A stretch of DNA of 25,616 nucleotides from IMG/VR virus record IMGVR_UViG_3300025586_000024, positions 1 to 25,616 of that record. One strand, 5' to 3'. Source of the DNA: a virus. Both the position numbers and the translations under genes were made by a program. Of the stretch, positions 1 to 9,738 are shown in pieces (the first letter of the stretch is position 1; every line of letters begins with the position of its first letter). The notes under the pieces are model-generated. The model worked only from the letters and a program-made list of their open reading frames with translations, was not told the origin of the DNA and made no database searches.

Positions 1-3000
1 ATGTGATTGCAAAATCGTTTATATCGGTTGGCTTTATATTCAACCATAATGTCGTTCCGTTGGTGTCGCTAACACCTGATGCGCTTCCAAACGTATCAAC
101 AGTTTTTACCTCAAAATATATCAATGCCTCGGCGGTGTGAGCGGTTACCTCGGCTTCTGTCAAAAACCTAAAAAAACTACAATTATCATAATTCTCCCAA
201 GCAGACCAACTATCAGCCTCGACCTTGTGCCGAACGCTATAATAATCCCAATCATGCTCTGTATTTGGTAGCCATGTAAATTTAATGCCTTCCATCCAAG
301 GACTTGCCGTTAAGCCAGACGGAGCCGCCGGAGCAGGATTCGTTATTGTGATTTCGGCTAAACCGCTTGCATTGCCAAAAGTATCGTAAGTTCTTACTCT
401 GAATATTAATATATTTACTGGCGTTCCGCTTCCATCATCAGTATTCATATCATAAGAATAGGTATAATGATTTTGTTGTATCTTTCCAGTCCGTCTTGTC
501 GTTATACCACCGTTTGATAATACTTGAACTTCATAATAATCTCTATCAATATCAGTGTTAATATCCCATGTAATGTTTGCATCAAGCCCAGCCCATACAC
601 TTGTGCTATTTGTCCCCTCAATTTTCAAGTTTGTGGTCGTAGCCGGGGCTGGGTTTGTAACCGCTAATGTAGCTGGATTCTTTGATTTCTTATTTGCGGC
701 TTCATTAAAGCCCCATACTTTTATAGTGAACGAGTTTGAGGCAGTCCCATTATCAGCCAAATTCTTTTCAAAAGTATACACATAGGCGTTGTCAGCTATA
801 ATTTCTTTACGAACCTGAACTCCGCCAACGTGTATCTCAACCCAATATTTATAATAAACGTCATCGTACCATTCGCCTGCCCCAAGAGTTTCTTGCCCTG
901 CTGGTAAATGCCCTGCACCAGAAGTTAAGCTTCCTTTACGCCATACAAACTTAGCATCTTTTTTAGTGAACTCAGTTGCATTAAGGGTTGCTTCTCCATC
1001 CAATCTTAACCCGTTTATATCAGGCGGTATAAAATTCACATCGGTAATAGTAATATTGTCTGAAACCGGAGAAAGATTAGCCAAGCCAAGCCTGTTATAT
1101 GCTATCACTTTCACATAATATATTTGGCCAGGTTTTGTACCAAGAACTTCTATATTACTGTTTACTGTAATTCCAGTTTGATACGGCCACCACTTTTCGT
1201 TATCCATACTTAAATGTACATCGGCATAACTGAACGCTGTGTCTGCTTGCGGAATATTAAAAGAGATATAAAAACCAGGTTTATTTGACATCTCAGATAA
1301 ATCTAAATCAGTTACATTATCAGGTGAAGCAGCTGGATTCGGAAGTGTTGTATATTTTGGGTCGGGTAAAGATACGCCCGTAGTGTCTAAATATTTGTTT
1401 GCGCTTTCTTCTGCTAATATCAGGCTGCATTTATTGTGGTCTTTTAATGTCATTGTCTTGACTTTAAAAGGCTTACTGTCAACACCTGTTGCGCCATAGG
1501 AGAATACTGAATCTACAATAGGCGTAGAAGTGAAAGTTCCTGAGATATTTATTGTTCGGTTATTATTTGAAACAGATGTAACCGTTTTAGTTTCCAGCGT
1601 ACCGTCAGATAATCTTACACGAATAGTATAAGCTGCGGTATAGGTAATATCAATATTGGTTGTTACAGAAGAACTGGTAGCCTCTATAACTCTGCCACCA
1701 ACGCCCCAAGCAAGTAAATCGTTCTGGACTTGTACTTGATCGCCTGGTTCGCAATTAACTGCGTCTAAATCGCAATCAAATTCGTGGACTTTTGTAACTT
1801 CCTGCCCACAGCTTAAATAGTAACGGCCTGTTCTTAACGCTTCTGATGCTCTTACAGTCCCTATTGCATTTATAGTTTGTTGCCTTAACGGTTTAGTGGA
1901 TGTCCATTCATCTTCATCGACAACCTCTATAGTATTGATAGTGTAGCTTCTATCAGGATCGGCATGTTGGACTTCAACAAAGTTAGGTATCTCGCTTGCT
2001 TTCAAATAAGTTGTCTTCAGCGTTTCTGGATAAATATTGCTTTCATTAAAAAGCTGTATAGATGTTCTTGCTCTATCTATTACTGGTTTATATTTACCAT
2101 TGCTCCATATAACATTCCCTCTAAAACATCTTGATAGCATTTGTTTGGCAGAAGGCGCACTCATAAATCTGGATATAGGCAAATCCATCTCAAACCTGTG
2201 CTCAGTTCCGCTATCAAAATCAGTTACCATCTCCCAGCTATACCTTGCTTCGATTACAGCCGCAGTAGTATCGAAATCCGAAGCTCCGATATACTCTCCA
2301 AGGCCATACCTGCTATTGGTTAGGAAATCACGAGAACACCATATTGGATGGCGGCTCCATTGGCGTACATAATTACCAGTATCAGTGCAAGTTATATCGT
2401 CAACAATACGCTTATATGTGCTTGCGGTATCATCCCAATAACAGTCATCATAAGTTTGTGTAACTGAGGATATTTGAAGGTCTGGAACCAATACTTTTTT
2501 ACCACGAGTAAGCACTGTTATATTTGGGATTGAACCTGATAGCTGGTCTGTTGCCTGAATTTTTAAAGCTAATAATGCACTATTTCTGTAAGCAATATTT
2601 TCATAAACAGTTTCGTTAACGCCTGATAAATATAACGCTCCACCCTTTTTAAAAGATGTATATTCAGGGGTAGTACGAGTTATTTTTATATTGTATTGTC
2701 CGGCAGTTAAATTTGAGATTGTTCGGTACTCATAAGTAGTGGTTTTAGATGTATTCGTAATCGTGTGAGTGCCACCATCAGCCCAGCTTCCTGCTCCAAC
2801 AACTTGGTATTCAAGCTTATAAGTAACGCTGTTTGCGTTTATATTCCCTTGGTCGTCTTGTGCAAATAGTGTCGGACAAGTTAACTGCGCTTCAAACCCT
2901 TCTATACCTATACCAGTGGTTGTGTACGTTACTGGCGTGCCCTTTACTATTTTCCTCCCATCAGCATAAAGTGTATTGGTGTTGTGGAAACCATCTATTA

Positions 3001-3715
3001 CAGTCTGGTTATAAGTTCCGAGCCTGTAATCCCATGTGCATCCGGTATAGCTTGTATAAGCCTGCCCGTTTATTTCGATATAAGGGGTGTCAGATGTGGA
3101 AGTGCAAACACCTGATTCATCGGATTTCATTATACCTTCAATTTCGCCTTCTCCGAGATTTAAAAGCAAATGCAGATAGTTTTTGTCACCGTCAGAACTG
3201 CTATACTGCATTATCAAAGTGCCGGAGATTAAATACTCCCCGTACAGAACAGATACAGGGCCGTCAGGTTGAGTAACAATCCTTGCTCCATCCCATCCAT
3301 AAGAAGGGTCTGCGCTGGAACTGTCTCCAAGACCAGGTAGCGTAGGCATAGTAGGAGGGAATAACAGTTGGTCAGCCATGCTACCAAGAGAGTATGCTAT
3401 CGCAGCCATTTTAAGCCCAAACACAGGGTTTATCGTTAATATAGTGACAGCAACAAACGTAACAGCAGCAGAAACAATACCGACAGCCCCTTTATTTGGG
3501 TCTGGGATTACACGGATATCATCAAATTGTTCTAACTTATAGATATACCAATCGTTTGGCAAAACCATTATGTCATTTACAAAAACAATAACATATTCGC
3601 CCTGCAATTCTTTTATAGAGAACAAAACTTTGCTAATAGTTTTCGCAGAAGTAGATGTTTCTAAGAGAACTTCATCCGTTAAAAGCGATTTATATATAGT
3701 AACTTTAGATGTCAT
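1..3715 (-). CDS. gpJ/TipJ-like tail tip attachment protein with Fn3-like repeats (C-terminus outside window)
   Basis: Open from ATG at 3715 to the left edge, at least 1238 residues with no stop in the segments I translated. It is the central tail-tip or host-specificity protein of lambda-like siphophages, which sits at the tail end and contacts the receptor. After about 50 residues comes a hydrophobic stretch (GAVGIVSAAVTFVAVTI), usual in this family. Family-like motifs follow: YGWDGAR, GPVSVLYGEY, NLGEGEIEGI with an ING turn, then NSALLALKIQATDQLSG. From about residue 785 there are at least four fibronectin-III-like modules, separated by proline-rich linkers such as NPAPATTTN and NPAPAAPSG, with repeated TYDTFGNAS and TVDTFGSAS strands. 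The start overlaps the NlpC/P60 gene by 11 bases, which suggests translational coupling. The upstream SD (AGGA, 13 bases away) is weak. The receptor-binding C-terminus is not visible. Confidence 0.9.
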   Translation of the reverse strand, partial: MTSKVTIYKSLLTDEVLLETSTSAKTISKVLFSIKELQGEYVIVFVNDIMVLPNDWYIYKLEQFDDIRVIPDPNKGAVGIVSAAVTFVAVTILTINPVFGLKMAAIAYSLGSMADQLLFPPTMPTLPGLGDSSSADPSYGWDGARIVTQPDGPVSVLYGEYLISGTLIMQYSSSDGDKNYLHLLLNLGEGEIEGIMKSDESGVCTSTSDTPYIEINGQAYTSYTGCTWDYRLGTYNQTVIDGFHNTNTLYADGRKIVKGTPVTYTTTGIGIEGFEAQLTCPTLFAQDDQGNINANSVTYKLEYQVVGAGSWADGGTHTITNTSKTTTYEYRTISNLTAGQYNIKITRTTPEYTSFKKGGALYLSGVNETVYENIAYRNSALLALKIQATDQLSGSIPNITVLTRGKKVLVPDLQISSVTQTYDDCYWDDTASTYKRIVDDITCTDTGNYVRQWSRHPIWCSRDFLTNSRYGLGEYIGASDFDTTAAVIEARYSWEMVTDFDSGTEHRFEMDLPISRFMSAPSAKQMLSRCFRGNVIWSNGKYKPVIDRARTSIQLFNESNIYPETLKTTYLKASEIPNFVEVQHADPDRSYTINTIEVVDEDEWTSTKPLRQQTINAIGTVRASEALRTGRYYLSCGQEVTKVHEFDCDLDAVNCEPGDQVQVQNDLLAWGVGGRVIEATSSSVTTNIDITYTAAYTIRVRLSDGTLETKTVTSVSNNNRTINISGTFTSTPIVDSVFSYGATGVDSKPFKVKTMTLKDHNKCSLILAEESANKYLDTTGVSLPDPKYTTLPNPAASPDNVTDLDLSEMSNKPGFYISFNIPQADTAFSYADVHLSMDNEKWWPYQTGITVNSNIEVLGTKPGQIYYVKVIAYNRLGLANLSPVSDNITITDVNFIPPDINGLRLDGEATLNATEFTKKDAKFVWRKGSLTSGAGHLPAGQETLGAGEWYDDVYYKYWVEIHVGGVQVRKEIIADNAYVYTFEKNLADNGTASNSFTIKVWGFNEAANKKSKNPATLAVTNPAPATTTNLKIEGTNSTSVWAGLDANITWDINTDIDRDYYEVQVLSNGGITTRRTGKIQQNHYTYSYDMNTDDGSGTPVNILIFRVRTYDTFGNASGLAEITITNPAPAAPSGLTASPWMEGIKFTWLPNTEHDWDYYSVRHKVEADSWSAWENYDNCSFFRFLTEAEVTAHTAEALIYFEVKTVDTFGSASGVSDTNGTTLWLNIKPTDINDFAIT

Positions 3716-4112
3716 TGTGTCTATAATATCCTGTTATAGCCTTTGCCCATGTTTCGTGGTGCAGGCTTTCAATACGAGATTCGTGGTTTAAAGGGCTATG
3801 CAAAAAATTGTTTAAATCATGCAATACGATTCCAAGATGATGCTCAATAGAATGGCCTGGCAACCTGAATCCAACTCCACAATATGGTTCTGGCTTTTCA
3901 ATTCTCTGCCATTGTTTGCGATATTTATCTTGAATATAATTAAACCCTTGCTTATCCCAGTTTTCATCATATCTGTAATCGTAAAGCTCAATATTAAATT
4001 CTTGTCTGTAAAATAACTTTGCAAGCCCGTAACAATTTACACCAACATCTTTGTCATCGCCACCGTGTTTGTATGGAATACCAAGATATTTAACTGTATC
4101 AATAATTCTCAT
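3705..4112 (-). CDS. NlpC/P60 family tail-tip peptidase (gpK-like)
   Basis: 135 residues. NlpC/P60 proteins are cysteine peptidases that cut gamma-D-Glu-diaminopimelate bonds; in phage tails they help open the host wall at the tip. The catalytic Cys is in the motif VNCYGLAKLFY (C27), and the catalytic His is in HHLGIVLHD (H91 or H92); H105 in NFLHSP could be the third polar residue. It lacks the Mov34/JAB domain of lambda gpK, so it resembles the single-domain NlpC proteins of gene transfer agents and similar phages. The ATG overlaps the stop of the preceding gpL-like gene in TAATG, and the 3' end overlaps the tip-protein start. Order gpL, gpK, gpJ matches lambda-type tails. Confidence 0.85.
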   Translation of the reverse strand: MRIIDTVKYLGIPYKHGGDDKDVGVNCYGLAKLFYRQEFNIELYDYRYDENWDKQGFNYIQDKYRKQWQRIEKPEPYCGVGFRLPGHSIEHHLGIVLHDLNNFLHSPLNHESRIESLHHETWAKAITGYYRHNDI

Positions 4113-4756
4113 TAAAACCTCACTTTTTTAGTACCAATCCCAGGGAACCCCCCAAAATTAATAACATTGTTTCTAGAAGCGCAAGCATCCTTTGTATGCC
4201 TGCAAGTAGCTTCTGCCCCAACATACTGGCATGTGCTTGCATTTTTATATTTGTATTGGCATTGGTCACGCCTCATGCGTCTTAACGGAACAGTTACATT
4301 AGCTACAGCACCCTTTGAAGTAAGCTCAAACATGGCTATTTCTTCGCTGTGGTCAATAGAGCACCCATCGATATAAAAAGTGTTTACAAAACAGGCTGAG
4401 GCATTGGTAAGTTCATCTGCTGCCACCATTATATATTTTACACTATTGCGCCTTAGAGCGTCTTGAGTTTCGATATACGAGACTATCGTTTGGTCAACAG
4501 CCCCCATATTAACTTGAACTGCTGGAACCTTTGTGCCATCGTCAGTTTCTAAAGCCCCGAATGCCATAGGAGCAGGAGTATAATCTTGAGCAGTATCGGT
4601 ATTTGGTTTGAAATACGATACGGTTGCGTTAAAATCTGTCCAATATTCGTACAGTTCTGGACTCGCCTGAACTTGGACTTCATACAAGCCACGCATGCCT
4701 GCACTTTCTAATTCTAAAGCCCTGAATCTTAAAGATGCGTTGTAATCTCTACTCAT
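4112..4756 (-). CDS. gpL-like minor tail protein with four-cysteine C-terminal domain
   Basis: 214 residues. The C-terminus has four cysteines (C166, C176, C185, C192) in a pattern RDQCQYKY, STCQYVG, ATCRHT, DACASRNN, ending NNVINFGGFPGIG. This closely follows the end of lambda gpL, where a similar cysteine set holds an iron-sulfur cluster (family knowledge, recalled). The N-terminal part resembles the DUF1833/DUF2163 tail-hub domains and would form part of the tip ring between the tube and gpJ. Two further cysteines (C122, C132) lie outside the cluster. There are four N-A-S/T tripeptides, at about residues 6, 43, 118 and 172. The start overlaps the stop of the preceding gene in TAATG. The cluster itself is inferred from spacing only. 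Confidence 0.82.
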   Translation of the reverse strand: MSRDYNASLRFRALELESAGMRGLYEVQVQASPELYEYWTDFNATVSYFKPNTDTAQDYTPAPMAFGALETDDGTKVPAVQVNMGAVDQTIVSYIETQDALRRNSVKYIMVAADELTNASACFVNTFYIDGCSIDHSEEIAMFELTSKGAVANVTVPLRRMRRDQCQYKYKNASTCQYVGAEATCRHTKDACASRNNVINFGGFPGIGTKKVRF

Positions 4757-5541
4757 TAGATACCAGTTCCCTTTTGAGTAAACTCAATTTGACCAGTATA
4801 ATATGGCCCGTAATTATCATTAGATTCCTTATTAAAATCACCAGTGGGTTCTAAACCAATTTCATCACCAGAATAACGGCATTGATAAACCGGAAGAACA
4901 AACTTCTCCCAAGGGGTGCTGTAAGTCATAACAGGGCTGTCAGCAAGTGTGAATCTCCGCAAATCAGTGTCAATAGATGCGATAGTAGTATGTACGTACT
5001 GGTAAATATCATAAGCTCCTGAAACCGGAGTTCCAGAAGTTACTGAAAGCGTGTTAGATGTGTTTACGCTTACATTATATTCTGTGCCAACGCTATCCAT
5101 TACTTGATGGTTCTGCCATTCGTTTACTGTCCAAGATTTAGCAGCATCGGTTATAACAAGCCCTGATATGGTTGAATCATCCCCATAATCCCCACTATTT
5201 TGCCATAGGATAATATTATTCCCACCGTCCCCTGAGTTAACTGAAAAATCCTGAACATTATTAACGGTAACATGTAAACCGGATATAGCACTTATAGGTC
5301 TTGGATTACTCCAATCTACAACATAAAAGCTGGTAACTCCACCGTTCACACTTCTGAAATGGTTATTTATAATCCTGTATTGCCTCGCAGAAAGAAAATC
5401 AAAGCCATAAGTCATTGTATGGTAAACATTATATTTCTTTCGTGTTGACATTACATTTTGCCCAAGTGCGTTTCTCGCAGTAGTTCTTATAGGATTCCTA
5501 ATACATATATCAGGTTGTATAAACGGAAAAAAAGTAGTCAT
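4756..5541 (-). CDS. gpM/DUF2460-like distal tail protein with inserted beta domain
   Basis: 261 residues, directly after the tape measure, where lambda has gpM and gene transfer agents have a DUF2460 protein that links tube and tip. The N-terminal core (residues 1-84) holds GFDFLSARQYRIINNHFRSV and GGVTSFYVVDW, matching the helix-then-strand pattern of DUF2460. The C-terminal part (about 181-261) returns to the core with a final YTGQIEFTQKGTG strand. Between them, about residues 85-180 form an extra beta-rich insert with TISGLVITDAAKSWTVNEWQ and NTSNTLSVTSGTP, a type of small beta module seen in phage and surface proteins. The insert makes it longer than usual for the family. Family assignment rests on position plus these motifs. 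Confidence 0.65.
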   Translation of the reverse strand: MTTFFPFIQPDICIRNPIRTTARNALGQNVMSTRKKYNVYHTMTYGFDFLSARQYRIINNHFRSVNGGVTSFYVVDWSNPRPISAISGLHVTVNNVQDFSVNSGDGGNNIILWQNSGDYGDDSTISGLVITDAAKSWTVNEWQNHQVMDSVGTEYNVSVNTSNTLSVTSGTPVSGAYDIYQYVHTTIASIDTDLRRFTLADSPVMTYSTPWEKFVLPVYQCRYSGDEIGLEPTGDFNKESNDNYGPYYTGQIEFTQKGTGI

Positions 5542-5550
5542 ATTATTATA

Positions 5551-8500
5551 TTATCTCCCTGCTCTTGGGTCTCTTCTTGCCCTACCATAGGCGTTGGCAT
5601 TAAGGCTTATATCGCTTATTGCCCCTGCACCACGCTTTCTTAATGCCAAATCCATGCTTTCGCTATCAATTGCGTAAACATAATTATAAGTTTTGTGTAT
5701 AATCTGTTGTGGCTGTGCCTGCGGTAATCTGCCTGTGCTGTTTGCATAATTAAGCGCTGCAACCCCAATACTTCTTGTTGAACTGTCTTTGATTACATAT
5801 TCATCGTTTTTCAAAACACGCATTGTTTCATCGGAGGCTAAGCCACCATCGTGCATTTTTTTGATAAGACCGCCTGAATGAGCCATAGCGACTCCGCCAC
5901 CTGTTGGGAAATCTCCTACGCCTTCTATGCCAGAAGTACCGCCTCCCGCTCCTCCTGCACCCGCAGCTCCTACTGAAAGAACAGTTCCAAGCCAATCTAC
6001 ACTTTTTGCTGCACCCTTAAATGCTTGAAACATAACCCACTTAGCAGCCATATCAGCAATCATACGCTTTACTGAAGTTGTAAAAGCTCTCCAGTAGTCT
6101 CCAGCCGTTTTAAGTTCACCCATCATCGAATCAAAAAATACATCCGACATGGTATCTTTCATTGTATTGGCTGTTTCTTTAGTAAGGTCTTTCCATGTTG
6201 TAAATTCGTCTTTAAATTCTTCTGAAGCTTCCTTTAGCCCTTCAGCAATACCATCTGCCATCCCTTTAGGGGAGTCCGCTTCATCTGGTTTTGGCTTAGT
6301 TGCGGCTTCGACAATACCTAAGTTGGTAATCGCAGCTTGTATTGCTATTATTGAAGCAGCAAACCCCTCTAATTCTGCTTTAAAAAAAGGGCTTGTCTTA
6401 GCAAGATATTCTCTGGCATCGTAATAATCTTTTGCAAATTTTAAAAGTTTAGCATATTTTTCTCTACGGTCAGTGTTTTCTTTCTCCCATATTTTTATCC
6501 GTTTTTCATAACTGTCTTCTTCTGAATCTAATAATGTTTTTTCATAATCATCTTTAACTTTTGAAAGTTCATCTTTAACTTTATTTGCGTTTTTCTTAAC
6601 ATCTGCTTCTAACTTTTCTCTTTCATCAACACTGTCCTGTAATTTTTTAAATGCTTTAGTTTTTATATCTTCTATTTTTTCAGCGGCATCTTTTTCAATC
6701 TTTAATACTTCGTCAGTATATTTTTTGGTAATACGTGTTATTCCCTCAGCCAAATCAGAATAATTTCTCTTTCTTCTGTCCCATATTATCTTTAATCCGT
6801 TTGTTATTGTTTCTTGCTTACCATATTCTTCGCTTCCAATACCCTTTTTGTCCTCAATGCCTTTTAATATGCCTTTTGCAGTTTTATATTTTTTTTCAGT
6901 AGCATCTCTATCTTTTAATGCTTTCTCTAACACTTTAGTTTTATTTGTTTCGGTTAGCTTAAAAACTGATAAATTTTTAATAAAATCTTTACGTGCTTGC
7001 TCAGCAGCAGACGCTTGGTCGTATCTCAATTTTTCAAGTTCTTCAGTAGCGTCAGAAGACATCTTATAAGGTAATATTTCACCAGTAACTTTATAACTTT
7101 CTGGGTTAAGCACTGCTTCTAAAAGTTTTATATCTTCTAAAAGTTTTGGGTCTATAATTCTTTTAACACCAAGAAATTTGCCAAGTTTTCCTGCGAATGT
7201 TTTTTCTCTTGCTTCAAATGCAGCTTGTTCAGTTTTTTGGATTTCTAACCGCAATTTTAATTGTTCAAGCTGCTGCCTTTGTGCAGTCTCTATTGCATCT
7301 TTCTCTTCTTTAATAATGGCTTTTGTTATTTTTAATGTTTTCTTCAAAGAAATATTTTTATCATCTAATAATGGTATCAATGCTTTTTCTTTTTTTGCAT
7401 AATCAGCTAATATCAGTACTTTCTCTGCATCTGTTCTATTTGAATCAAGCATTAACACTTGAAGCTTTCTTATATCGTCAACCCTTTGGTTGCTCTTACT
7501 TGCAAGTTCTTCTATTGAGTCAGTAGCAGCATCTGTAGCTGCTTTTAGAGCCATATAACCACCAATTAATAATGTTATTCCGGTGATTATCCAATGAGAT
7601 TTTAAGAACATCAACGCTGTGTTAAAAGCACCAGTAGCTACGGTAGCATTAGTAGCCGCAACTTGAGCAGCAGTAAATCCAACAGCTACTTTAGCAGCAG
7701 CAGCAGCAGCTTTAACAGCAGCAGCAGCAGTAAGCATCATACGCACTTTTACAATAGCTAAAGTTATGCTTATTCCTATTAACAGCGGTGAAAGGTCTCT
7801 TAACGCAGCTACTAATGCTTGAATAGCTTTAGCTACCCCAATAATAATAGGCTTGGAAGCCTTTAAACTATCTATAAGAACTGCTTGGATTTGATGCCCT
7901 GTTAATATTAACTGATTTTGCATACCCATCATTGACCGTTCAAACATTACTTCAATAGCAGTAGTATCTTTTAAAGCCTCTGCCATCATGTTGAAAGCAT
8001 CAACGCCTTGGTCTAACATAACAACCAATGCTGCTGCCTCTCTACGGCGTAAACCAGCAAAGATATTCTGGAGGTCAAAGCCTCCCTTTGCTAAGGTCTC
8101 TAAAGACTCAAATAAAGTATGACTTGCAAGGCTTACATCCTCAAACTTAATCTCAACCGCTTTCAATTCCTTTCTTAATTTCGGCGTAGGCTCAATCAGT
8201 TTGCTAATTACACCCCTCAACCCAGTACCAATCGTAGAGGCTCTAATCCCAGCATTAGCCATCACAGCCATTGTAGCGGCAAGTTCTTCTATCGACATAC
8301 TAACTTTGTGCGCTATCGAAGCTACATAATTAAAAGTTGTGCCTAAATCATCAACCTCCAATTTAGAATAGTTCAATGCCGCACCGAGTATATTACCTAC
8401 TTTAGCAGCATCTTCAGCAGACAGCTTCCATACGTTAATTGCAGTAGTAAGAAATTTAACGACTTCGGTTGTGCTACCGCCAGTAGCAGTTGTAACCTTA

Positions 8501-9726
8501 TAAACAGTTTCGAGAGCTATGGCCGCATCAGCAGCATCCATACCAGCCTGACCAAGTATCTGTAATGCGTCTGTAGCTTCTTTTGCCCCCATTGTAGAAG
8601 ATTTAAAGGCGCTCATAGCCGCTTTTTCAAGCCTCTCGTACCCAGATGCAGTTGCCTGTGTTATAGCAGCGGCATCAACTAAGCCCTGATTAAAACTTAG
8701 AAAGTCACGAAGCCCTTGTGCTAATCCTTGTATCGTACCAAATATTATAGCTCCAGATGCAATCCAAGCAGCCTGAGACAACATCATATATTTGAAACCA
8801 GCTCCCCACCTTTCTTGAGCACGCCTTGCATCGCCCATTGCAGAGGTCTGTTTCCTAACTTGGTATTCAGAATGCTCAAGCCGTTTACTGAGTCTATTAA
8901 ACTGGTGTGCTTGTTTCTCCGTAGCCTTGCCACTACTTGCCATTGAAGTACTTAACTCTTTTACTTGCTGGCGAGTTAGCTTTGCTATTTTGGCATGGTC
9001 AGCAACTTTGAGATTCATCTTATGGAATTGGGCTGTTGTTGTACCAGCGGTAACGCCCATCTTTTTAAGTTCTTTAGACGGATACATAGCCTTTGTGTAC
9101 GTTTCTTTAAAATCTGTCATAGCCTTGGCTCTTGATGCTGTGGCTTTTTTAGAGTCTGCAAGCATTTTAGTGGTTGCTTGTTTACTGCTTTTTACTCTAC
9201 TAGCATAGCCTTTATTAAATTGTTCATTGCCAGCTTTAGCTATTTTCTGCTGTTCTGAGGCTGATTTTTTTTGGTCTGAAACTAATCTTGAGTTTGCCGC
9301 TGTTCCAACTTTTATTTTATCTTCAGCAACTTTTTTATTGAAGGCTGAGGTTTTTGCGTTTGCTGCTGTAATCTTTTTCTGGTCAGCAAGCATTTCTTTT
9401 GTTCTTACTTTTTGCGCTTTTACTCTGGCATTATAGTCTTTCTCAAATTGCTTATTGGCTGCTCTTGATGCTTTTCCCTGAGCAGCTATATTTTTATTAT
9501 GGGCTGCTAACATCTTGGTATTTGATTTCGCAGTAAACTTTTCTTTCGAGGACATCATCTTAGCGTTAAAAGCAGCAATAGTCGCAGATGATTTTTTAGA
9601 CATAGCAGCTAAACTTCTGTTTAAACCATCTACCTGTGCTTTAGCTTTTTCAATAGTAGCTGAAAGCTGTGCTAAATTTATCCTATAATCAAGGCCAATA
9701 CTATCTGATGCTGTTGTTATAGCCAT
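5551..9726 (-). CDS. Tail tape measure protein
   Basis: 1391 residues, the longest complete gene. Tape measure proteins set tail length and are ejected with DNA. The N-terminal 300 residues are Lys/Ala/Ser-rich coiled coil with an internal repeat (separate entry). Residues about 310-340 are hydrophobic, and about 345-590 match the TP901-type tape measure core (ATDALQILGQAGMDAADA, NYVASIAHKVSMSIEELAA, MANAGIRASTIGTGLRGV). Hydrophobic segments near 646-665 and 708-727 flank an alanine run. From about 800 to 1170 there is a long charged coiled coil. The C-terminus has the common glycine-rich ending (HSGGLIKKMHDGG, VLKNDEYVIKDSSTRSIG). ATG follows AAGG by 10 bases. If each residue spans about 0.15 nm in the tail, the length fits a tail of roughly 200 nm (inference). 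Confidence 0.95.
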   Translation of the reverse strand: MAITTASDSIGLDYRINLAQLSATIEKAKAQVDGLNRSLAAMSKKSSATIAAFNAKMMSSKEKFTAKSNTKMLAAHNKNIAAQGKASRAANKQFEKDYNARVKAQKVRTKEMLADQKKITAANAKTSAFNKKVAEDKIKVGTAANSRLVSDQKKSASEQQKIAKAGNEQFNKGYASRVKSSKQATTKMLADSKKATASRAKAMTDFKETYTKAMYPSKELKKMGVTAGTTTAQFHKMNLKVADHAKIAKLTRQQVKELSTSMASSGKATEKQAHQFNRLSKRLEHSEYQVRKQTSAMGDARRAQERWGAGFKYMMLSQAAWIASGAIIFGTIQGLAQGLRDFLSFNQGLVDAAAITQATASGYERLEKAAMSAFKSSTMGAKEATDALQILGQAGMDAADAAIALETVYKVTTATGGSTTEVVKFLTTAINVWKLSAEDAAKVGNILGAALNYSKLEVDDLGTTFNYVASIAHKVSMSIEELAATMAVMANAGIRASTIGTGLRGVISKLIEPTPKLRKELKAVEIKFEDVSLASHTLFESLETLAKGGFDLQNIFAGLRRREAAALVVMLDQGVDAFNMMAEALKDTTAIEVMFERSMMGMQNQLILTGHQIQAVLIDSLKASKPIIIGVAKAIQALVAALRDLSPLLIGISITLAIVKVRMMLTAAAAVKAAAAAAKVAVGFTAAQVAATNATVATGAFNTALMFLKSHWIITGITLLIGGYMALKAATDAATDSIEELASKSNQRVDDIRKLQVLMLDSNRTDAEKVLILADYAKKEKALIPLLDDKNISLKKTLKITKAIIKEEKDAIETAQRQQLEQLKLRLEIQKTEQAAFEAREKTFAGKLGKFLGVKRIIDPKLLEDIKLLEAVLNPESYKVTGEILPYKMSSDATEELEKLRYDQASAAEQARKDFIKNLSVFKLTETNKTKVLEKALKDRDATEKKYKTAKGILKGIEDKKGIGSEEYGKQETITNGLKIIWDRRKRNYSDLAEGITRITKKYTDEVLKIEKDAAEKIEDIKTKAFKKLQDSVDEREKLEADVKKNANKVKDELSKVKDDYEKTLLDSEEDSYEKRIKIWEKENTDRREKYAKLLKFAKDYYDAREYLAKTSPFFKAELEGFAASIIAIQAAITNLGIVEAATKPKPDEADSPKGMADGIAEGLKEASEEFKDEFTTWKDLTKETANTMKDTMSDVFFDSMMGELKTAGDYWRAFTTSVKRMIADMAAKWVMFQAFKGAAKSVDWLGTVLSVGAAGAGGAGGGTSGIEGVGDFPTGGGVAMAHSGGLIKKMHDGGLASDETMRVLKNDEYVIKDSSTRSIGVAALNYANSTGRLPQAQPQQIIHKTYNYVYAIDSESMDLALRKRGAGAISDISLNANAYGRARRDPRAGR
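7693..7730. repeat. GCT/GCA trinucleotide runs encoding polyalanine
   Basis: Two short in-frame runs of AGC/CAG units on the + strand (six units, then five) separated by TTTAA. On the minus strand they encode AAAAVKAAAAAAK in the tape measure, between two hydrophobic segments. A run like this could change in unit number by slippage without breaking the frame. Confidence 0.7.
9129..9570 (-). repeat. Four-copy ~38-residue coiled-coil repeat in tape measure N-terminus
   Basis: Residues 53-200 of the tape measure contain four diverged units. Each begins with F-N/E-K/A (F53, F94, F129, F170), followed 18-19 residues later by a K/E-M-L-A-D/H or RLVSD core (M72, M112, L148, M188), then KK. Spacing alternates 41, 35, 41. 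The best pair is 91-125 versus 167-201, offset by 76 residues (NKQFEKDYNARV versus NEQFNKGYASRV, then KEMLADQKK versus TKMLADSKK), so the region probably grew by duplication of a two-unit block. Confidence 0.75.
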
Positions 9727-9738
9727 TATATTAAAACC

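Noticed and set aside
2037-3276. Long open frames on the plus strand, such as 2037-2372 and 2833-3276
   Set aside because: They are antisense to the tip protein, with no ribosome-binding site and unlikely protein composition.
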